DNA from: Mytilisepta virgata
Lineage: Eukaryota > Mollusca > Bivalvia > Mytilida > Mytilidae
Assembly (NCBI GenBank): GCA_028015205.1
Contig: JAPWFG010000021.1
Location: 3,162,001 to 3,226,000 of the forward strand
Direction of reading: 5' to 3'
Length of the DNA stretch: 64,000 nucleotides
Under the pieces are notes generated by a model. That model searched no databases. It saw only the letters and a program-made list of their open reading frames with translations, and was not told the origin of the DNA. Numbering within the stretch: position 1 is the stretch's first letter; each line of letters begins with the position of its first letter. Positions 9,954 to 20,059 of this stretch are shown here, one piece after another. The position numbers and the translations under genes are program-made.

Positions 9954-12900
9954 TCAATAAGATCTAGATAAAGCATCTGCTATTACATTATCTTTACCTT
10001 TAATATGTTTTACAATAATATCATATTCCTGTAACAATAAACTCCACCTAGTCAACCTCTGGTTCTTGTTTCTCATTTTATGTATGAAGGTGAGAGGATT
10101 ATGATCAGTATAAACCAGAATAGGATGCATAGTGGGATTTAAATATACATCAAAATGTTGAAGTGCAGACAACAGTGCAAAACATTCTTTTTCAATAGTG
10201 GAATAATTTTTCTGATGTTTATCTAATTTCTTGGAAAAATATGATATAGGTTTCTCAACATTATCATCTGTTTCTTGATATAAAACAGCTCCAACTCCTA
10301 CATCACTTGCATCAACGGCAAGTTTGAATTGCTTTTTAAAGTCTGGAGTGATAAGAACGGGACTGTTAATTAAAAGTGATTTGCTTTTTTCAAAAGCGTT
10401 TTGACAATTATCACTCCAGATGAATTTTGAATCTTTCCGTAAAAGATGAGTCAATGGTTGAACAACTGTAGCAAAATTTGAACAAAATTTTCTGTAAAAT
10501 CCAATCATGCCTAAATATCTCATAAGTTGTTTTTTATTTGTAGGAGGAGGAAAATTGGTAATTGCATCCACTTTAGCCATAATAGGTTTCACTTGACCTT
10601 GGCCAACTGTGTGCCCTAAATAGTCAACAGTGGCCTTACAAAATTCACTTTTAGCAAGATTAACAGTCAAATTTGATTGTGACAATCTATCAAAAGTATC
10701 ATATAAATGTGTTAAATGCTCTTCCCAGCTATCACTACATACAATAAGATCATCAATATAAGCATAACAACAGTCTAAATCTTTTATAACATTATTAATC
10801 ATTCTTTGAAATGTAGCTGGAGCATTTTTCATACCAAACGGCATGACAGTATATTGAAATAAGCCGTCTGGTGTGACAAAAGCTGATATTTCACGAGCTC
10901 TCGGTGTCAGGGGGACCTGCCAGTAACCTTTTAATAAATCAAATTTGCTTACGAATTTTGATTGTCCAATGTTATCAATGCAATCATCTATCCTTGGAAT
11001 CGGATAAGAGTCAGATTTTGAAACTGAGTTTACTTTTCTGAAATCAGTAACGAAACGAAAGGTTTTATCTGGTTTAGGCACAAGGAGACAAGGAGAGCTC
11101 CATTCACTGTTACTCGGCTCAATAATATCATTGTCAAGCATATATCTAATTTCTTGTCTCATAACATCAAGTTTAAGTGGATTGAGCCGGTAAGGATGTT
11201 GCTTAATTGGAGAAGCATAGCCTACATCAACATCATGACAAACAGCAGTGGTTTTGTTTGGCACATCTGGAAAAAGATTTTTAAAAGAAAATACCAAAGT
11301 TTTCAATTTTTCTCTGCGATCGAAAGTCAGATGTGCAAGTTTTGAGTCTAAATTTGACAAAATTTCTGAATTTTTCAATCTAACAGTTTGTTCCATAGTC
11401 TTGGAATCAAAAGATGGTTCAATTAGATCTGGTTTGTCATGATCGTTCTCCAATTTAACCATGGCTAAAGTGGCAACTGGTTTACTCTCACCTTCATTAG
11501 TACGCTCAAAATATGGTTTTAACATATTAATGTGACACACTCTATTTTGTTTACGCCGACCTGGAGTTTTTACAATATAATTCAAATCATTGATTTTACT
11601 CTCTATTGTATAAGGACCACAGTATTTAGCCTGTAAAGGATGTCCAGGGACTGGCAAAAATACAAGTACTTTATCACCAGGCTCAAAAACTCTGTCCCTG
11701 GCATCTTTATCATACCATATTTTCATCTTATTCTGTACAGTTTTTAAGTTTTTCTGAGCAATTTGACAAGCAGTATACAATTTTTCTTTAAATCTAGATA
11801 CATAGTCTAGAAGATTCAAGTCAGTGTGTTCAGTAAGCCATTTTTCCTTAACCAATTTCAAAGGTCCCCTTACAGTATGACCAAACACTAACTCAAAGGG
11901 GCTAAAACCAAGGGATTCTTGAACAGCCTCTCGGACCGCAAAAAGTAGAAAGTGAACACCATCATCCCAGTCCCTATCAAATTGAAGACAAAAAGTCCTA
12001 ATCATGTTCTTCAATGTTTGATGAAAACGTTCTAAGGCACCTTGAGATTCTGGATGATAAGCACTTGATCTATACTGAGCAATCCCTAGCTGGTAAACGA
12101 CCTGCTGAAATAAACCTGACATAAAATTTGAACCCTGGTCGGACTGTATAGACTTAGGAAGTCCTACTAATGTGAAAAATTTGATAAGAGCTTTGACAAT
12201 AGTTGGTGTCTTGATATTCCTTAAGGGAATAGCCTCAGGAAAGCGAGTGGATGTACACATGATCGTTAATAAATAAGCATTTCCAATCTTGGTCTTTGGT
12301 AAAGGTCCAACGCAATCAATAAGTACTCGGCTGAAAGGTTCTTCAAAGGCTGGAATTGGCAGAAGTGGTGCTGGTGGTATTTTCTGGTTAGGCTTGCCAA
12401 CAACCTGGCATATATGGCATGATTTGCAATATTCTGCGACATCATTTCTAAGTCTGGGCCAGTAGAAATGTTGCAAGATCTTAAGGCAAGTCTTCTTTAT
12501 ACCTAAATGTCCAGCCAAGGGGGTGTCATGGGCAAGACCAATAATTTCTTGCCTATAGACTTTAGGCACCACCACTTGGTATACCACTCTCCATTCCTCC
12601 TCTGGGATAGCATCAGGGGGCCTCCACTTCCTCATTAAAATGCCGTCTTGATGATAGTAACATTCGGCCACTTTGTCTGCTTCTTCTTGGGGTAGAGCCC
12701 TCTTGCAGAGCTGAAGAACCTCAGGGTCTTTATTCTGTTCTTCCCTAAATGTTCTTTTGTCTAATGAATGGCTGTTCACGTCTGGCCATGGCATAATTAC
12801 AATTTCGTTAGTACTAGGTGGTCTGATTATGGCCTTTTCTGAAGTACCGGGACCTTCAATGTCGGCAAGAAAAGTGTCAGAAAGGTCCATATAATCATAC

Positions 12901-14696
12901 TGGCCTTCTTGTAAATCCTCGTCTTGTTGTTTTCTTGCCATCGCCCTAGTAACAACACAAGCTGGATACAGTTCAGCATCATCTTCAGGTGATTTAACAT
13001 CCACCACCGGTTCACTGGTAACAATTGGTTCAGCAACCACTTTGTTCCTAGCTAGATCATTTCCTAGCAATAATGAAACACCCTCAACGGGGAGAGTAGG
13101 ACGAACACCCACAACAACTGGTCCAGTAATTAAATCTGACTTCAAATAAATACGATGGAGGGGAACATCTATACAACCTAACTCCACACCTCGTAACAAA
13201 ACGGAGGCACCAACGGACGTCTCCTCGGACAAAGGCAACACACCTTCTAACAACAAAGACTGAGAAGCTCCAGTGTCCCGTAAAATCTCAATAGGCTGAG
13301 GAGTAGTATTATTAACAATAGAAACAAACCCATCAGACATAAAGGGTTGATAATCCTCCATGTAATCACAAAAACTGGACTTAAAAGCCTGACTCGCAGG
13401 ACATTCCAACTTATTGGTAACAACGGGTGTCGTACAAGCACTGGACTTGGGCTTATGATCTCTTTCATTCTTCTTCTGGAGTCTAAAACAATCAGCCATC
13501 AGGTGACCATTTTTCTTACAATAAGCACAAGTTAGTGACTTCTTCTCAAAAGTATCAAACTTTGGACCAGACATATTATAACTAGACGGACTCTTATTCT
13601 GTGCAACAGGCTTACAATCAGTACGCTCAGTGCTTTGATTTTGGTAATTTCCGCTAGAAGTATTAAAATTTTGACCTTTGAAACTTCTTTTATGTGAAAT
13701 GGTATAATTATCGGAAACAACAGCTGCATCTTGCAATGTCTCAACAGTTTTGTCATCTAAATGTGTTTTTAAGTCTAAATTAACACACTGCTTGAACTCT
13801 TCTAATAACATTAATTGTCTTAATTTATCAAAATTGTTACTTATTTTCTTTGACGTAAGCCATTTATCAAATAAATCTTCTTTTTCCCTAGCAAATTCAA
13901 CATAGGTTTGTGTTTCAAACTTTTTATAAGACCTAAATTTCTGTCTATATGCTTCTGGCACTAGCTCATAAGCTTTCAAAACTTCCTGTTTAACAGTGTC
14001 ATAATCAGAACTTTTTTCTGAAGAAAGTGCTGAGTAAATTTCAGCGGCCTTGCCCACAAAAACACTTTGCAGCATAGTAGTCCAATAAGGCTTTGGCCAT
14101 TTCAGATTTTGAGCAATTTTCTCAAATTGTGGAAAAAATTTATCAACTGTTTTTTCACAAAATTTAGGAACCAAACGTATATTTTTTGCTGCCTCAAAAT
14201 GTTCTGATGTTGACTTAGTGTTGCTTTCTACTTTAGCCATTTCTATTTTCATTTTCTCCATCTCTAACCTTTCCCTCATTTCAAGTTCTGCCTGTAATTG
14301 TTTTAATTTAAATTCATCTTCTTTTTCTAATTGTTTTAATTTAAATTCATCTTCTTTTTCTAGTTGTTTTAATTTAACTTCGTTTTCCAATTGTTTTAAT
14401 TTAAATCTATCTTCCTTTTCTAATTCAAGTTGTTTTAATTTAAGTTCATGTTCTAATTCAAGCTGTTTTAATCTGAAAGAATCAACATTTTCGACCTTGA
14501 GGTCAAGAGCCTCTTCACCAAAAATTTCTAAATCAACTAAATTGTCAATTACCAAATTTTTTATAATTTGTTTTCTCATAGATGCTCTAAAATCTATTTT
14601 TAGATGTTTAGCAAGCAACACTAATTCTTCTTTCTTTAATTTATCAAACCTTTCCAGGTCTGGCGTTTTCAAAAATTTACCAGCATCAAATTCCAT
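9954..14696 (-). CDS. Gag-protease-integrase-RT-RNase H polyprotein
   Basis: One 1580-codon frame without stops. The N-terminus (about 70-155) is a charged coiled coil built on KLKQLEKEDEF-like heptads. A CCHC zinc knuckle (CAYCKKNGHLMADC) begins near residue 390. The aspartic protease motif DTGAS is at 474-478. Integrase starts with an HHCC zinc domain near 723, and its catalytic residues lie in LIDCVGP (Asp 794), IQSDQGS and the following Glu in YHPESQG. Reverse transcriptase follows, with the YIDD catalytic box at 1313-1316, then RNase H with DAS at 1462 and a final ADALSRSY. Gag and Pol share one frame, so no frameshift is required. Nothing obvious is missing from the catalytic set, so the element may be competent. 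The antisense frame at 14218-14703 is a shadow of the coiled-coil repeats. Confidence 0.95.
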   Translation of the reverse strand: MEFDAGKFLKTPDLERFDKLKKEELVLLAKHLKIDFRASMRKQIIKNLVIDNLVDLEIFGEEALDLKVENVDSFRLKQLELEHELKLKQLELEKEDRFKLKQLENEVKLKQLEKEDEFKLKQLEKEDEFKLKQLQAELEMRERLEMEKMKIEMAKVESNTKSTSEHFEAAKNIRLVPKFCEKTVDKFFPQFEKIAQNLKWPKPYWTTMLQSVFVGKAAEIYSALSSEKSSDYDTVKQEVLKAYELVPEAYRQKFRSYKKFETQTYVEFAREKEDLFDKWLTSKKISNNFDKLRQLMLLEEFKQCVNLDLKTHLDDKTVETLQDAAVVSDNYTISHKRSFKGQNFNTSSGNYQNQSTERTDCKPVAQNKSPSSYNMSGPKFDTFEKKSLTCAYCKKNGHLMADCFRLQKKNERDHKPKSSACTTPVVTNKLECPASQAFKSSFCDYMEDYQPFMSDGFVSIVNNTTPQPIEILRDTGASQSLLLEGVLPLSEETSVGASVLLRGVELGCIDVPLHRIYLKSDLITGPVVVGVRPTLPVEGVSLLLGNDLARNKVVAEPIVTSEPVVDVKSPEDDAELYPACVVTRAMARKQQDEDLQEGQYDYMDLSDTFLADIEGPGTSEKAIIRPPSTNEIVIMPWPDVNSHSLDKRTFREEQNKDPEVLQLCKRALPQEEADKVAECYYHQDGILMRKWRPPDAIPEEEWRVVYQVVVPKVYRQEIIGLAHDTPLAGHLGIKKTCLKILQHFYWPRLRNDVAEYCKSCHICQVVGKPNQKIPPAPLLPIPAFEEPFSRVLIDCVGPLPKTKIGNAYLLTIMCTSTRFPEAIPLRNIKTPTIVKALIKFFTLVGLPKSIQSDQGSNFMSGLFQQVVYQLGIAQYRSSAYHPESQGALERFHQTLKNMIRTFCLQFDRDWDDGVHFLLFAVREAVQESLGFSPFELVFGHTVRGPLKLVKEKWLTEHTDLNLLDYVSRFKEKLYTACQIAQKNLKTVQNKMKIWYDKDARDRVFEPGDKVLVFLPVPGHPLQAKYCGPYTIESKINDLNYIVKTPGRRKQNRVCHINMLKPYFERTNEGESKPVATLAMVKLENDHDKPDLIEPSFDSKTMEQTVRLKNSEILSNLDSKLAHLTFDRREKLKTLVFSFKNLFPDVPNKTTAVCHDVDVGYASPIKQHPYRLNPLKLDVMRQEIRYMLDNDIIEPSNSEWSSPCLLVPKPDKTFRFVTDFRKVNSVSKSDSYPIPRIDDCIDNIGQSKFVSKFDLLKGYWQVPLTPRAREISAFVTPDGLFQYTVMPFGMKNAPATFQRMINNVIKDLDCCYAYIDDLIVCSDSWEEHLTHLYDTFDRLSQSNLTVNLAKSEFCKATVDYLGHTVGQGQVKPIMAKVDAITNFPPPTNKKQLMRYLGMIGFYRKFCSNFATVVQPLTHLLRKDSKFIWSDNCQNAFEKSKSLLINSPVLITPDFKKQFKLAVDASDVGVGAVLYQETDDNVEKPISYFSKKLDKHQKNYSTIEKECFALLSALQHFDVYLNPTMHPILVYTDHNPLTFIHKMRNKNQRLTRWSLLLQEYDIIVKHIKGKDNVIADALSRSY

Positions 14697-14760
14697 TTTG
14701 TAGAATTTTGTTGGCTAATTCTAATAAAAATACTGAAAAAATTTAATAAGATATGAACGT

Positions 14761-14780
14761 TCTCCCGAGACGAGCCCCCA
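14761..14780 (-). other. Primer-binding site, proline-tRNA type
   Basis: Five bases downstream of the 5' LTR the minus strand reads TGGGGGCTCGTC. From known tRNA ends this complements the 3' end of a proline tRNA. After these 12 bases the match is imperfect (one extra base). Confidence 0.7.
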
Positions 14781-14785
14781 ATTTC

Positions 14786-15396
14786 TGTTACGGCCGAAAT
14801 CACCTTTAAATTGTAGCCAACAAAAGACACAAATCAATAATAAAATTTAACAAGATTTATTATATACAAAGTTTACAAAAAATATTACAAAAAAACTAAA
14901 ATGTTAACTTAACTGTTCAAAATCCTTCGTCTTCTCCTAATCCGGAATTCTTCTCGTTCCTGTTGCGGGAATCCAAACGAATATTATATCCAATCAGTCA
15001 CAATCTAGTATGATGTAACGAAAATGAAAGTCTGTCAAGTACGATGTGTGAAACGTAAATAAATCCAACAGCTGAGAACACAAGAATGTCTATTTGTGGT
15101 CCGATAAATGATGTTCTGAAAGTCTAACTTTCTTGTCCGTATATATACTGTAGAACGGAAACTTCTGGAATACGGTAGAAGTTCGAATCACACCATAATT
15201 ATTACGTAAGTCAAATAGAAAGTTCTAGTCATTCCACCACTATCCATTATTGTTCCAGTGATTTCTAAACTGCGCAGTTATAACATTATTTGGTAAACAA
15301 CTATAAATATTATGTAAACATAGTATACATGTTATAAGGCTACGCAAAACAAATTAGGCCAAGATAAATAAATATAATAATTACAATATCATAACA
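14786..15396 (-). repeat. 5' LTR of the Gmr1-like element
   Basis: The LTR is 611 bp and essentially identical to 9261-9871. The promoter should lie here for minus-strand transcription. A TATATATA-like stretch is present near 15141, but I cannot place a start site. Confidence 0.93.
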
Positions 15397-16227
15397 ATAT
15401 CAGTAGAAAATTTGTTTTCGGATTTTATAAGTTATATAAAACTTTAATGAAGAAGTGTTGGCCTGTCGTTAAAACACTCGTACAATTGATCTATCTCCTA
15501 TACAAACTTCTGTCTCAAGAAAGTCATTCGGAATAATACTTACAGACAAGTTATTTATTTATCTCTGATTGAATACAGGTATACAGTGGTTATTTATGCA
15601 ATGTCGTGAAACGCGTGGCAAATGTTTTTTCCCTTTATTTCATGTCCTCAATCTTGAATAAATATCCGGGTCTAAATTTATAGTCAATACTAACAAAACA
15701 ATGAAACACAAGGGCCCATATGCTGGTAAATAAACAATATGTAATGTTTGGCTCTGTAGGAGGAAAAACTAGTAAAAATTTTCATTCAGTGTGGTCCTTA
15801 AATATTATGGACCTTCACACAATCCATGAATATCTAAGGATCACCTGAAATAGAATAATTTTTACCTCAAACTGTTCTTCATAAATTATAAAGTAGAATA
15901 TTTAGGTATACAGTATACGTAAATATAAATAATTCTGTGGTATTTATATCTAATTCATCGTTAAATAACTAACTATATATTGATAAATGTACCGCTAGTG
16001 CTAACCTTTTGACGTGTGCATCTAATTTGCATGTATTTGATTTCTGACTACTGTTTAGCATGATTTTTCCGAATTTTAACAAGAGCGTTAAATGAATCAT
16101 GTACTTTGAAAGCGTGTTTTTGTTTTCCCAAAATTCAGTTTTATTTTCACTGCTATTCATAGCTTTCTCTTAAGAGAAAAAAAATACATGGTGAGAAATA
16201 TGGAATATTTTTTTGTGGTCAACTTAC
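15397..16227. other. Copy A intron 1, exon-1-proximal part
   Basis: It aligns to copy B at about 40460-41567, interspersed with small insertions and deletions. No gene or clear repeat is seen. Confidence 0.5.
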
Positions 16228-16679
16228 CCTGGAGGTCTGGAATCAGGAATTAATCTGTTTAACGGGATAATATCACTAGCTATAATATTAACTTGGTATT
16301 TCTGTAAGAATTCGAAAACATTCCTTTTTTCTGCTCCGAAAAGTGTAACACCTCTTCCGTTTTCGCCGTTTTTCATTTGATCGTTATGACCATAGTCATC
16401 TATAAGCATATTACCCGTTTTAATTGCACTATTTTTCCTAAATTCTTCAGCAGTTATGGAAACTTTTACTCGCTTGCGTATATTTTTATCCGGTTTAAAA
16501 GTTAATACTTCTTGACGAGACAAGTTAACTCGCTGATTGTATGTTTTCCTTTTAATCAAGTAATTATCGGTTGATTGAAAACTATTCAGTAATATTCCAG
16601 AATATAAATACATTTCATACTTTAGTAATAATAGGAATATAAATATGCCTGCTCCGATATTACGTATACTTAGTTTCAT
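16228..16679 (-). CDS. GALNT: GALNT copy A, exon 1 (membrane anchor and stem)
   Basis: The ATG at 16679 opens 150 codons plus two bases, ending CCA GG|GTAAGT. A hydrophobic run, [11 protein letters not shown], near residue 9 forms a type II signal anchor. The stem follows, then the catalytic-domain entry [20 protein letters not shown]. Compared with copy B exon 1 it lacks a short NAKQ-containing stretch and has many substitutions in the stem. Confidence 0.85.
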
Positions 16680-16900
16680 TTTCCTCCGGTAACACTCAAT
16701 AAAACATAAATATTATACGCAGGTTTTTCCTATAAACCTGCTGTATGATTTCAGAAATTTATTGCGATTTATGTGTCCATATTTACACATAAGAATGTAT
16801 AAATCTGTCGTTTTCCGTATAATTAGTAACTATTGCTTTTTATTTTAACATAAATTTAAATCGGTCGCTATAATATATGATGTGGCAAGTAACGGAGTCC
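16680..16900 (-). promoter_or_regulatory. Shared 5' flank of copies A and B
   Basis: About 220 bp upstream of the start codon is recognisably the same as 42029-42270 in front of copy B, so any core promoter or 5' UTR was duplicated with the gene. No TATA box or initiator could be assigned confidently. Confidence 0.35.
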
Positions 16901-17330
16901 TATGGAACGCCGTGACGTTAACTGCTTTATGTGTACTCATTTTTTTTTGCGTAGGCCTACGCAGATAATATATTGGGATTTCGGAATACTACGTTATAAT
17001 CACCTTTGAACTCAGAATTATAGTACAATGCATGAAAAGTTTCTAAAAAGGAAAATCTGTACGTTCATGAGCTTCATCGAGGCTCTAAAAAGGAAGTCTT
17101 GTACTGTAATTGTAATAAAAATAGTTATGACGCGTAAGAAAGCTATTTAGAATTTTCCTGTTATTAAAGTCAAATTTAAAAAAATATATATAAGTATAAA
17201 TATATCGAAGAGTCTTGAACCACTGAAATTCTGACCAATATCTTGCATCTTTTTTACATTTTTCCCTTTTCGTAACCTCTCTACCGCAACAATTTACAAC
17301 ACGATGATCAAAGAGGTTATTAAGATAAAT
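16901..17330. other. Spacer between copy A and the Penelope-like remnant
   Basis: AT-rich intergenic sequence. I see no gene or repeat that I can name. Confidence 0.4.
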
Positions 17331-19775
17331 GGAGTATATATTTCAAAACTCATACGTTATTCCAGAGCTTGTGACATATACATTGACTTCCTGCGCAGAG
17401 CCCGGCTCCTGACAGAAAAGTTGGTCATACAGGATATGTGTAACAAAAAATTTGTTCTGGTGTGAAAAAAGTTCCACTGGAACTTTTATTATGTGAAATT
17501 TGTTTTAATAGAACATTTTTCATATGAAAACTGTTCTATTGCGTGAAATTTATTCCGGTACATATTTCATGACACAACTTATGAAATTTATTCCGCAACA
17601 TATTTTTTAATAATATCAATGAGATGTTTTACGGAAAATTTTTATACTTCTCTAGGGTCTTCGACAACAAGACAAATAGGGGCAAGATAAGTCAACATGA
17701 ATTCATTCATGGTTTATTAAGACTAAGGGTGATTCATATTTTCAATTCCTGTGTATTGATTTAGTGTTACCGTTAATTTGTGTTGTCCAATAGCTGTTCA
17801 TTGATAATCACAGCACTTCATACATAATTTTTATGCATAATTTATATATCACTTTTTTATATAAATATGATAGTATAGTATATTTTAACCATAAGACCTT
17901 TCAATTTTATGTTGTATTAATAAATTGAATAATATTTCATGTGTATTAACTACGTACAAATCTAATTTAATTTTTACAATAAATTCATAGAACATTCTAT
18001 TTATCAGGATCCATTTTAAATTTGTATTTAAGCAATGTAAACAATAATCAAGCTCACCCAAGATGATGTAAACATAAAAGGTAGGTTTAAAAATATTCAT
18101 GGAATTTAATTTCATAAAACAAAACCAGTTTAACCAGTGCAACAATTGTCACAATATGGAACTAATATCACCAGGTAAAGGAACAAATGTTACAATATGT
18201 AACTTATTTCATCAGGTAAGGAACAAATTTCATAATCAATGGAACATATTTCACCAGGTAAATCGCGGAATAAATTCTTCATTGTGGAATAATTTTCACA
18301 GCGAAATCAATGTGATGAATATTTTAAATATAACTCCACGCCGTAAACGCAGTCATGGTCACCGACATTACACTTCGCCTATTGACCATGACATCTCCTT
18401 AGATCTGCTCTCCTTAGATGCGTTATTGCAGTACATACAAAAACCTTTAGGACTACATCACATTCGAACTAAACTATATTCCATTCCTTTTTGTAAGCTT
18501 AGCTCACTCCACAAAAAAGCAATGGAGCAACAAGAATTTTAATTCAGCTGAATACAAACTCCTTGCTGTGGTATCGGATATTGCTTCTCACAAATTATTC
18601 AAACCAGTTCGCATCTATAACGACGATTCTCACCAAAGGTCGTTCCTCAAAGTTAACTTTGTTAATAAAGGCTCAGCAATATCCTTCACCACAAAACAGT
18701 AAAATCTAAAATTCCTCCGTATTTCAAAGACCAAACTGTTCCACTTATTTCTTATTCTTATACAAAACCCATTGCAACCAAGTTTTCAATTACAAACGGG
18801 CATTGCCGGAACTTAATTCCGATGACCTTAAGTCTAAACCCCCTGACTGTTCCTGTTCAACATCTCTATTCAATTATAGTCCTGTGGGTCATGTTATCAC
18901 TGGAGATCTCAATCTAGTTGATAATCAAAAGCTAAAAAATATGCTAGCTAAAGGCCCCAAATACCGAGAACCTCAGCCAATTAATTGGAAATATAATTTC
19001 AAATTACTTATGGATTCTGTTGAGGACTTCAAAGGAACAGGAACCTACTGACACACTTTCAGAGTGGGTGAAGGCTATTAGGTCAATGATAAAAATCCGA
19101 ATTAAAAGCCTCCAAGGGTCTATGAGCACTAAAGCTAAATCGATCTTTAAAGACCCTAAGGTTGTTGAAAACTTGACTCGCCTCCCTGACAAATATGTAG
19201 TTGTCCCAGCTGACAAAGCCCCCAATAACATCGCTTTTGTCTGCTCTGCAAGAACTATTATTTCGAGTGTCTTAGAAACGAATTGGGAATAGATAACACT
19301 GCGGGTAACCCAACTTATACACCGACCACAATCACTAAGCAGGAAGTCCTTGATAACCACTAGACCGTTCTTCATTCCTTTGGCATTTCTACAAAGGGTA
19401 AAGAAATGGACCTTCCTGCTCTTTATTGGATTCCTAAACTACATAAGAATCCGTTTAAACGAAGGTACATTGTTGAGTCAGCTAATTGCTCTGCAAAACG
19501 TCTTTTAAAGATTTTAACATTCATATTGACATGTAGTGAAGAGGGCCTTCAGAATTACCGTGAAACATCATATTCCACCAGTGCCGTCAATCAGATGTAA
19601 TTCTTAAAAACTCCAAAAATTTACTTCAATATCTAAAATCAAAATCTTTGGCTACATGCAACAGCATAAAAACATTCGACTTCTCTACACTCTACACTAC
19701 CATACCACATTCTCAATTAAAAGATCGCTTAAAGCAACTAGTTCATCAATGTTTTTTCAAGAAAAATGGGACACG
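17331..19775 (+). repeat. Penelope-like reverse transcriptase remnant, interrupted and frameshifted
   Basis: Plus-strand pieces read SRACDIYIDFLRRARLLTEK (17370-17425), RRKRSHGHRHYTSPIDHDIS (18330-18400), [13 protein letters not shown] (18890-18930), YVVVPADKAPNNIAFVC (19190-19250) and [14 protein letters not shown] (19410-19455). The last resembles the (F/L)YxxPKxHK motif of Penelope-like RTs. Stops and frameshifts break it, so it is dead. AATAAATT-rich sequence at about 17430-18310, repeated in inverted sense, lies within it and is probably another insertion. Confidence 0.6.
17430..18310. repeat. Repeat with GGAACAAATTTCA-type words in both orientations
   Basis: Words such as TGAAATTTATTCCG on the left and GGAACAAATTTCATAA on the right suggest an inverted-repeat element of about 0.9 kb between two Penelope-like pieces. 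Termini are not resolved. The 147-codon frame at 18099-18542 crosses from this repeat into RT sequence and is not a gene. Confidence 0.4.
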
Positions 19776-20055
19776 CAAATATTTGAAATAGGCAGCATGG
19801 CGGGTGTCCTGCAGGAAGCAGAGACTGCTTACTCTTCCGGAGCACGCGACTCTACCCCCGGTTTTTTGGTGGGGTAGATGTTGTTCATATGTTTTAGTTG
19901 TTAAGTGTAGTGTTTGTATTGTTTTTGCCTGGTCTTCGTTGTTTTCTGGAGTTTGTCAGTTGTTTCGATTTTTCCCTCCTTCAAATATCCGTTTGGTATT
20001 TCTTGACTTTACTTATTCCAGAGTTTCTGACATGTACATTGACTTCCTGGACAGA
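19776..20055 (+). repeat. Penelope-like 3' tail
   Basis: It contains GCAGCATGGCGGGTGTCCTG, CTTCCGGAGCACGC and TTTCTTGACTTTACTTA, as at 640-890. It is followed by another short RT scrap, FSRVSDMYIDFLDRS-like. Confidence 0.6.
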
Positions 20056-20059
20056 TCCA

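Larger units (their letters stand above)
9261..15396 (-). mobile_element. Gmr1-like (Ty3/Gypsy-related) LTR retrotransposon, full length
   Basis: The element is 6136 bp on the minus strand: 611-bp LTRs at both ends, a primer site and polypurine tract in the expected places, and one uninterrupted 1580-codon gag-pol frame. The domain order is Gag, protease, integrase, reverse transcriptase, RNase H. Integrase before RT is the hallmark of Gmr1-like elements and is unusual for Ty3/Gypsy. By eye the two LTRs differ at one position, so the insertion is recent. Flanks carry ACAT on the left and ATAT on the right, a 4-bp target duplication with one mismatch. Paralogous segment B provides an uninterrupted site at about 40450. 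It lies in intron 1 of the broken GALNT copy A, in the same orientation as that gene. Confidence 0.93.
3244..16227 (-). other. Copy A intron 1 (13 kb, repeat-loaded)
   Basis: This corresponds to copy B intron 1 (37212-41567, 4.4 kb). The size difference is explained by insertions listed separately: a Penelope-like 3' piece at 3770-4190, a foldback-containing insert at about 4345-4790, a repeat block at about 6410-8370 and the LTR retrotransposon at 9261-15396. The remainder aligns to copy B by eye and shows no exon. Confidence 0.6.
1199..16679 (-). pseudogene. GALNT: GALNT copy A: truncated polypeptide N-acetylgalactosaminyltransferase gene
   Basis: Family role: Golgi type II membrane enzymes that transfer GalNAc from UDP-GalNAc to Ser/Thr, starting mucin-type O-glycosylation. 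Visible exons on the minus strand are exon 1 (16228-16679), exon 2 (3077-3243), exon 3 (1828-2005) and the first 75 bases of exon 4 (1199-1273). Their borders and phases match copy B. The next sequence to the left is intron-6-like, so the rest of exon 4 and exons 5-6, which carry WGGEN, are gone. Exon 2 reads VLVDNN where copy B reads VLVDDN, changing an Asp of the nucleotide-binding motif. A 6.1-kb retrotransposon sits in intron 1. I infer a pseudogene. A short transcript of exons 1-3 cannot be excluded, and exons 7-10 could lie beyond the left edge. Confidence 0.8.

Noticed and set aside
14218..14703. 161-codon plus-strand frame rich in Asn, Ser and Phe
   Set aside because: It is the antisense shadow of the coiled-coil repeats in the retrotransposon Gag.
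16680..16690. Core promoter call upstream of GALNT copies
   Set aside because: No TATA, initiator or CpG signal could be placed, so only the shared flank is recorded.
18099..18542. 147-codon plus-strand frame
   Set aside because: It runs from a dispersed repeat into Penelope-like RT coding sequence (DHDISLDLLSLDALLQY), so it is a chimeric accident, not a host gene.
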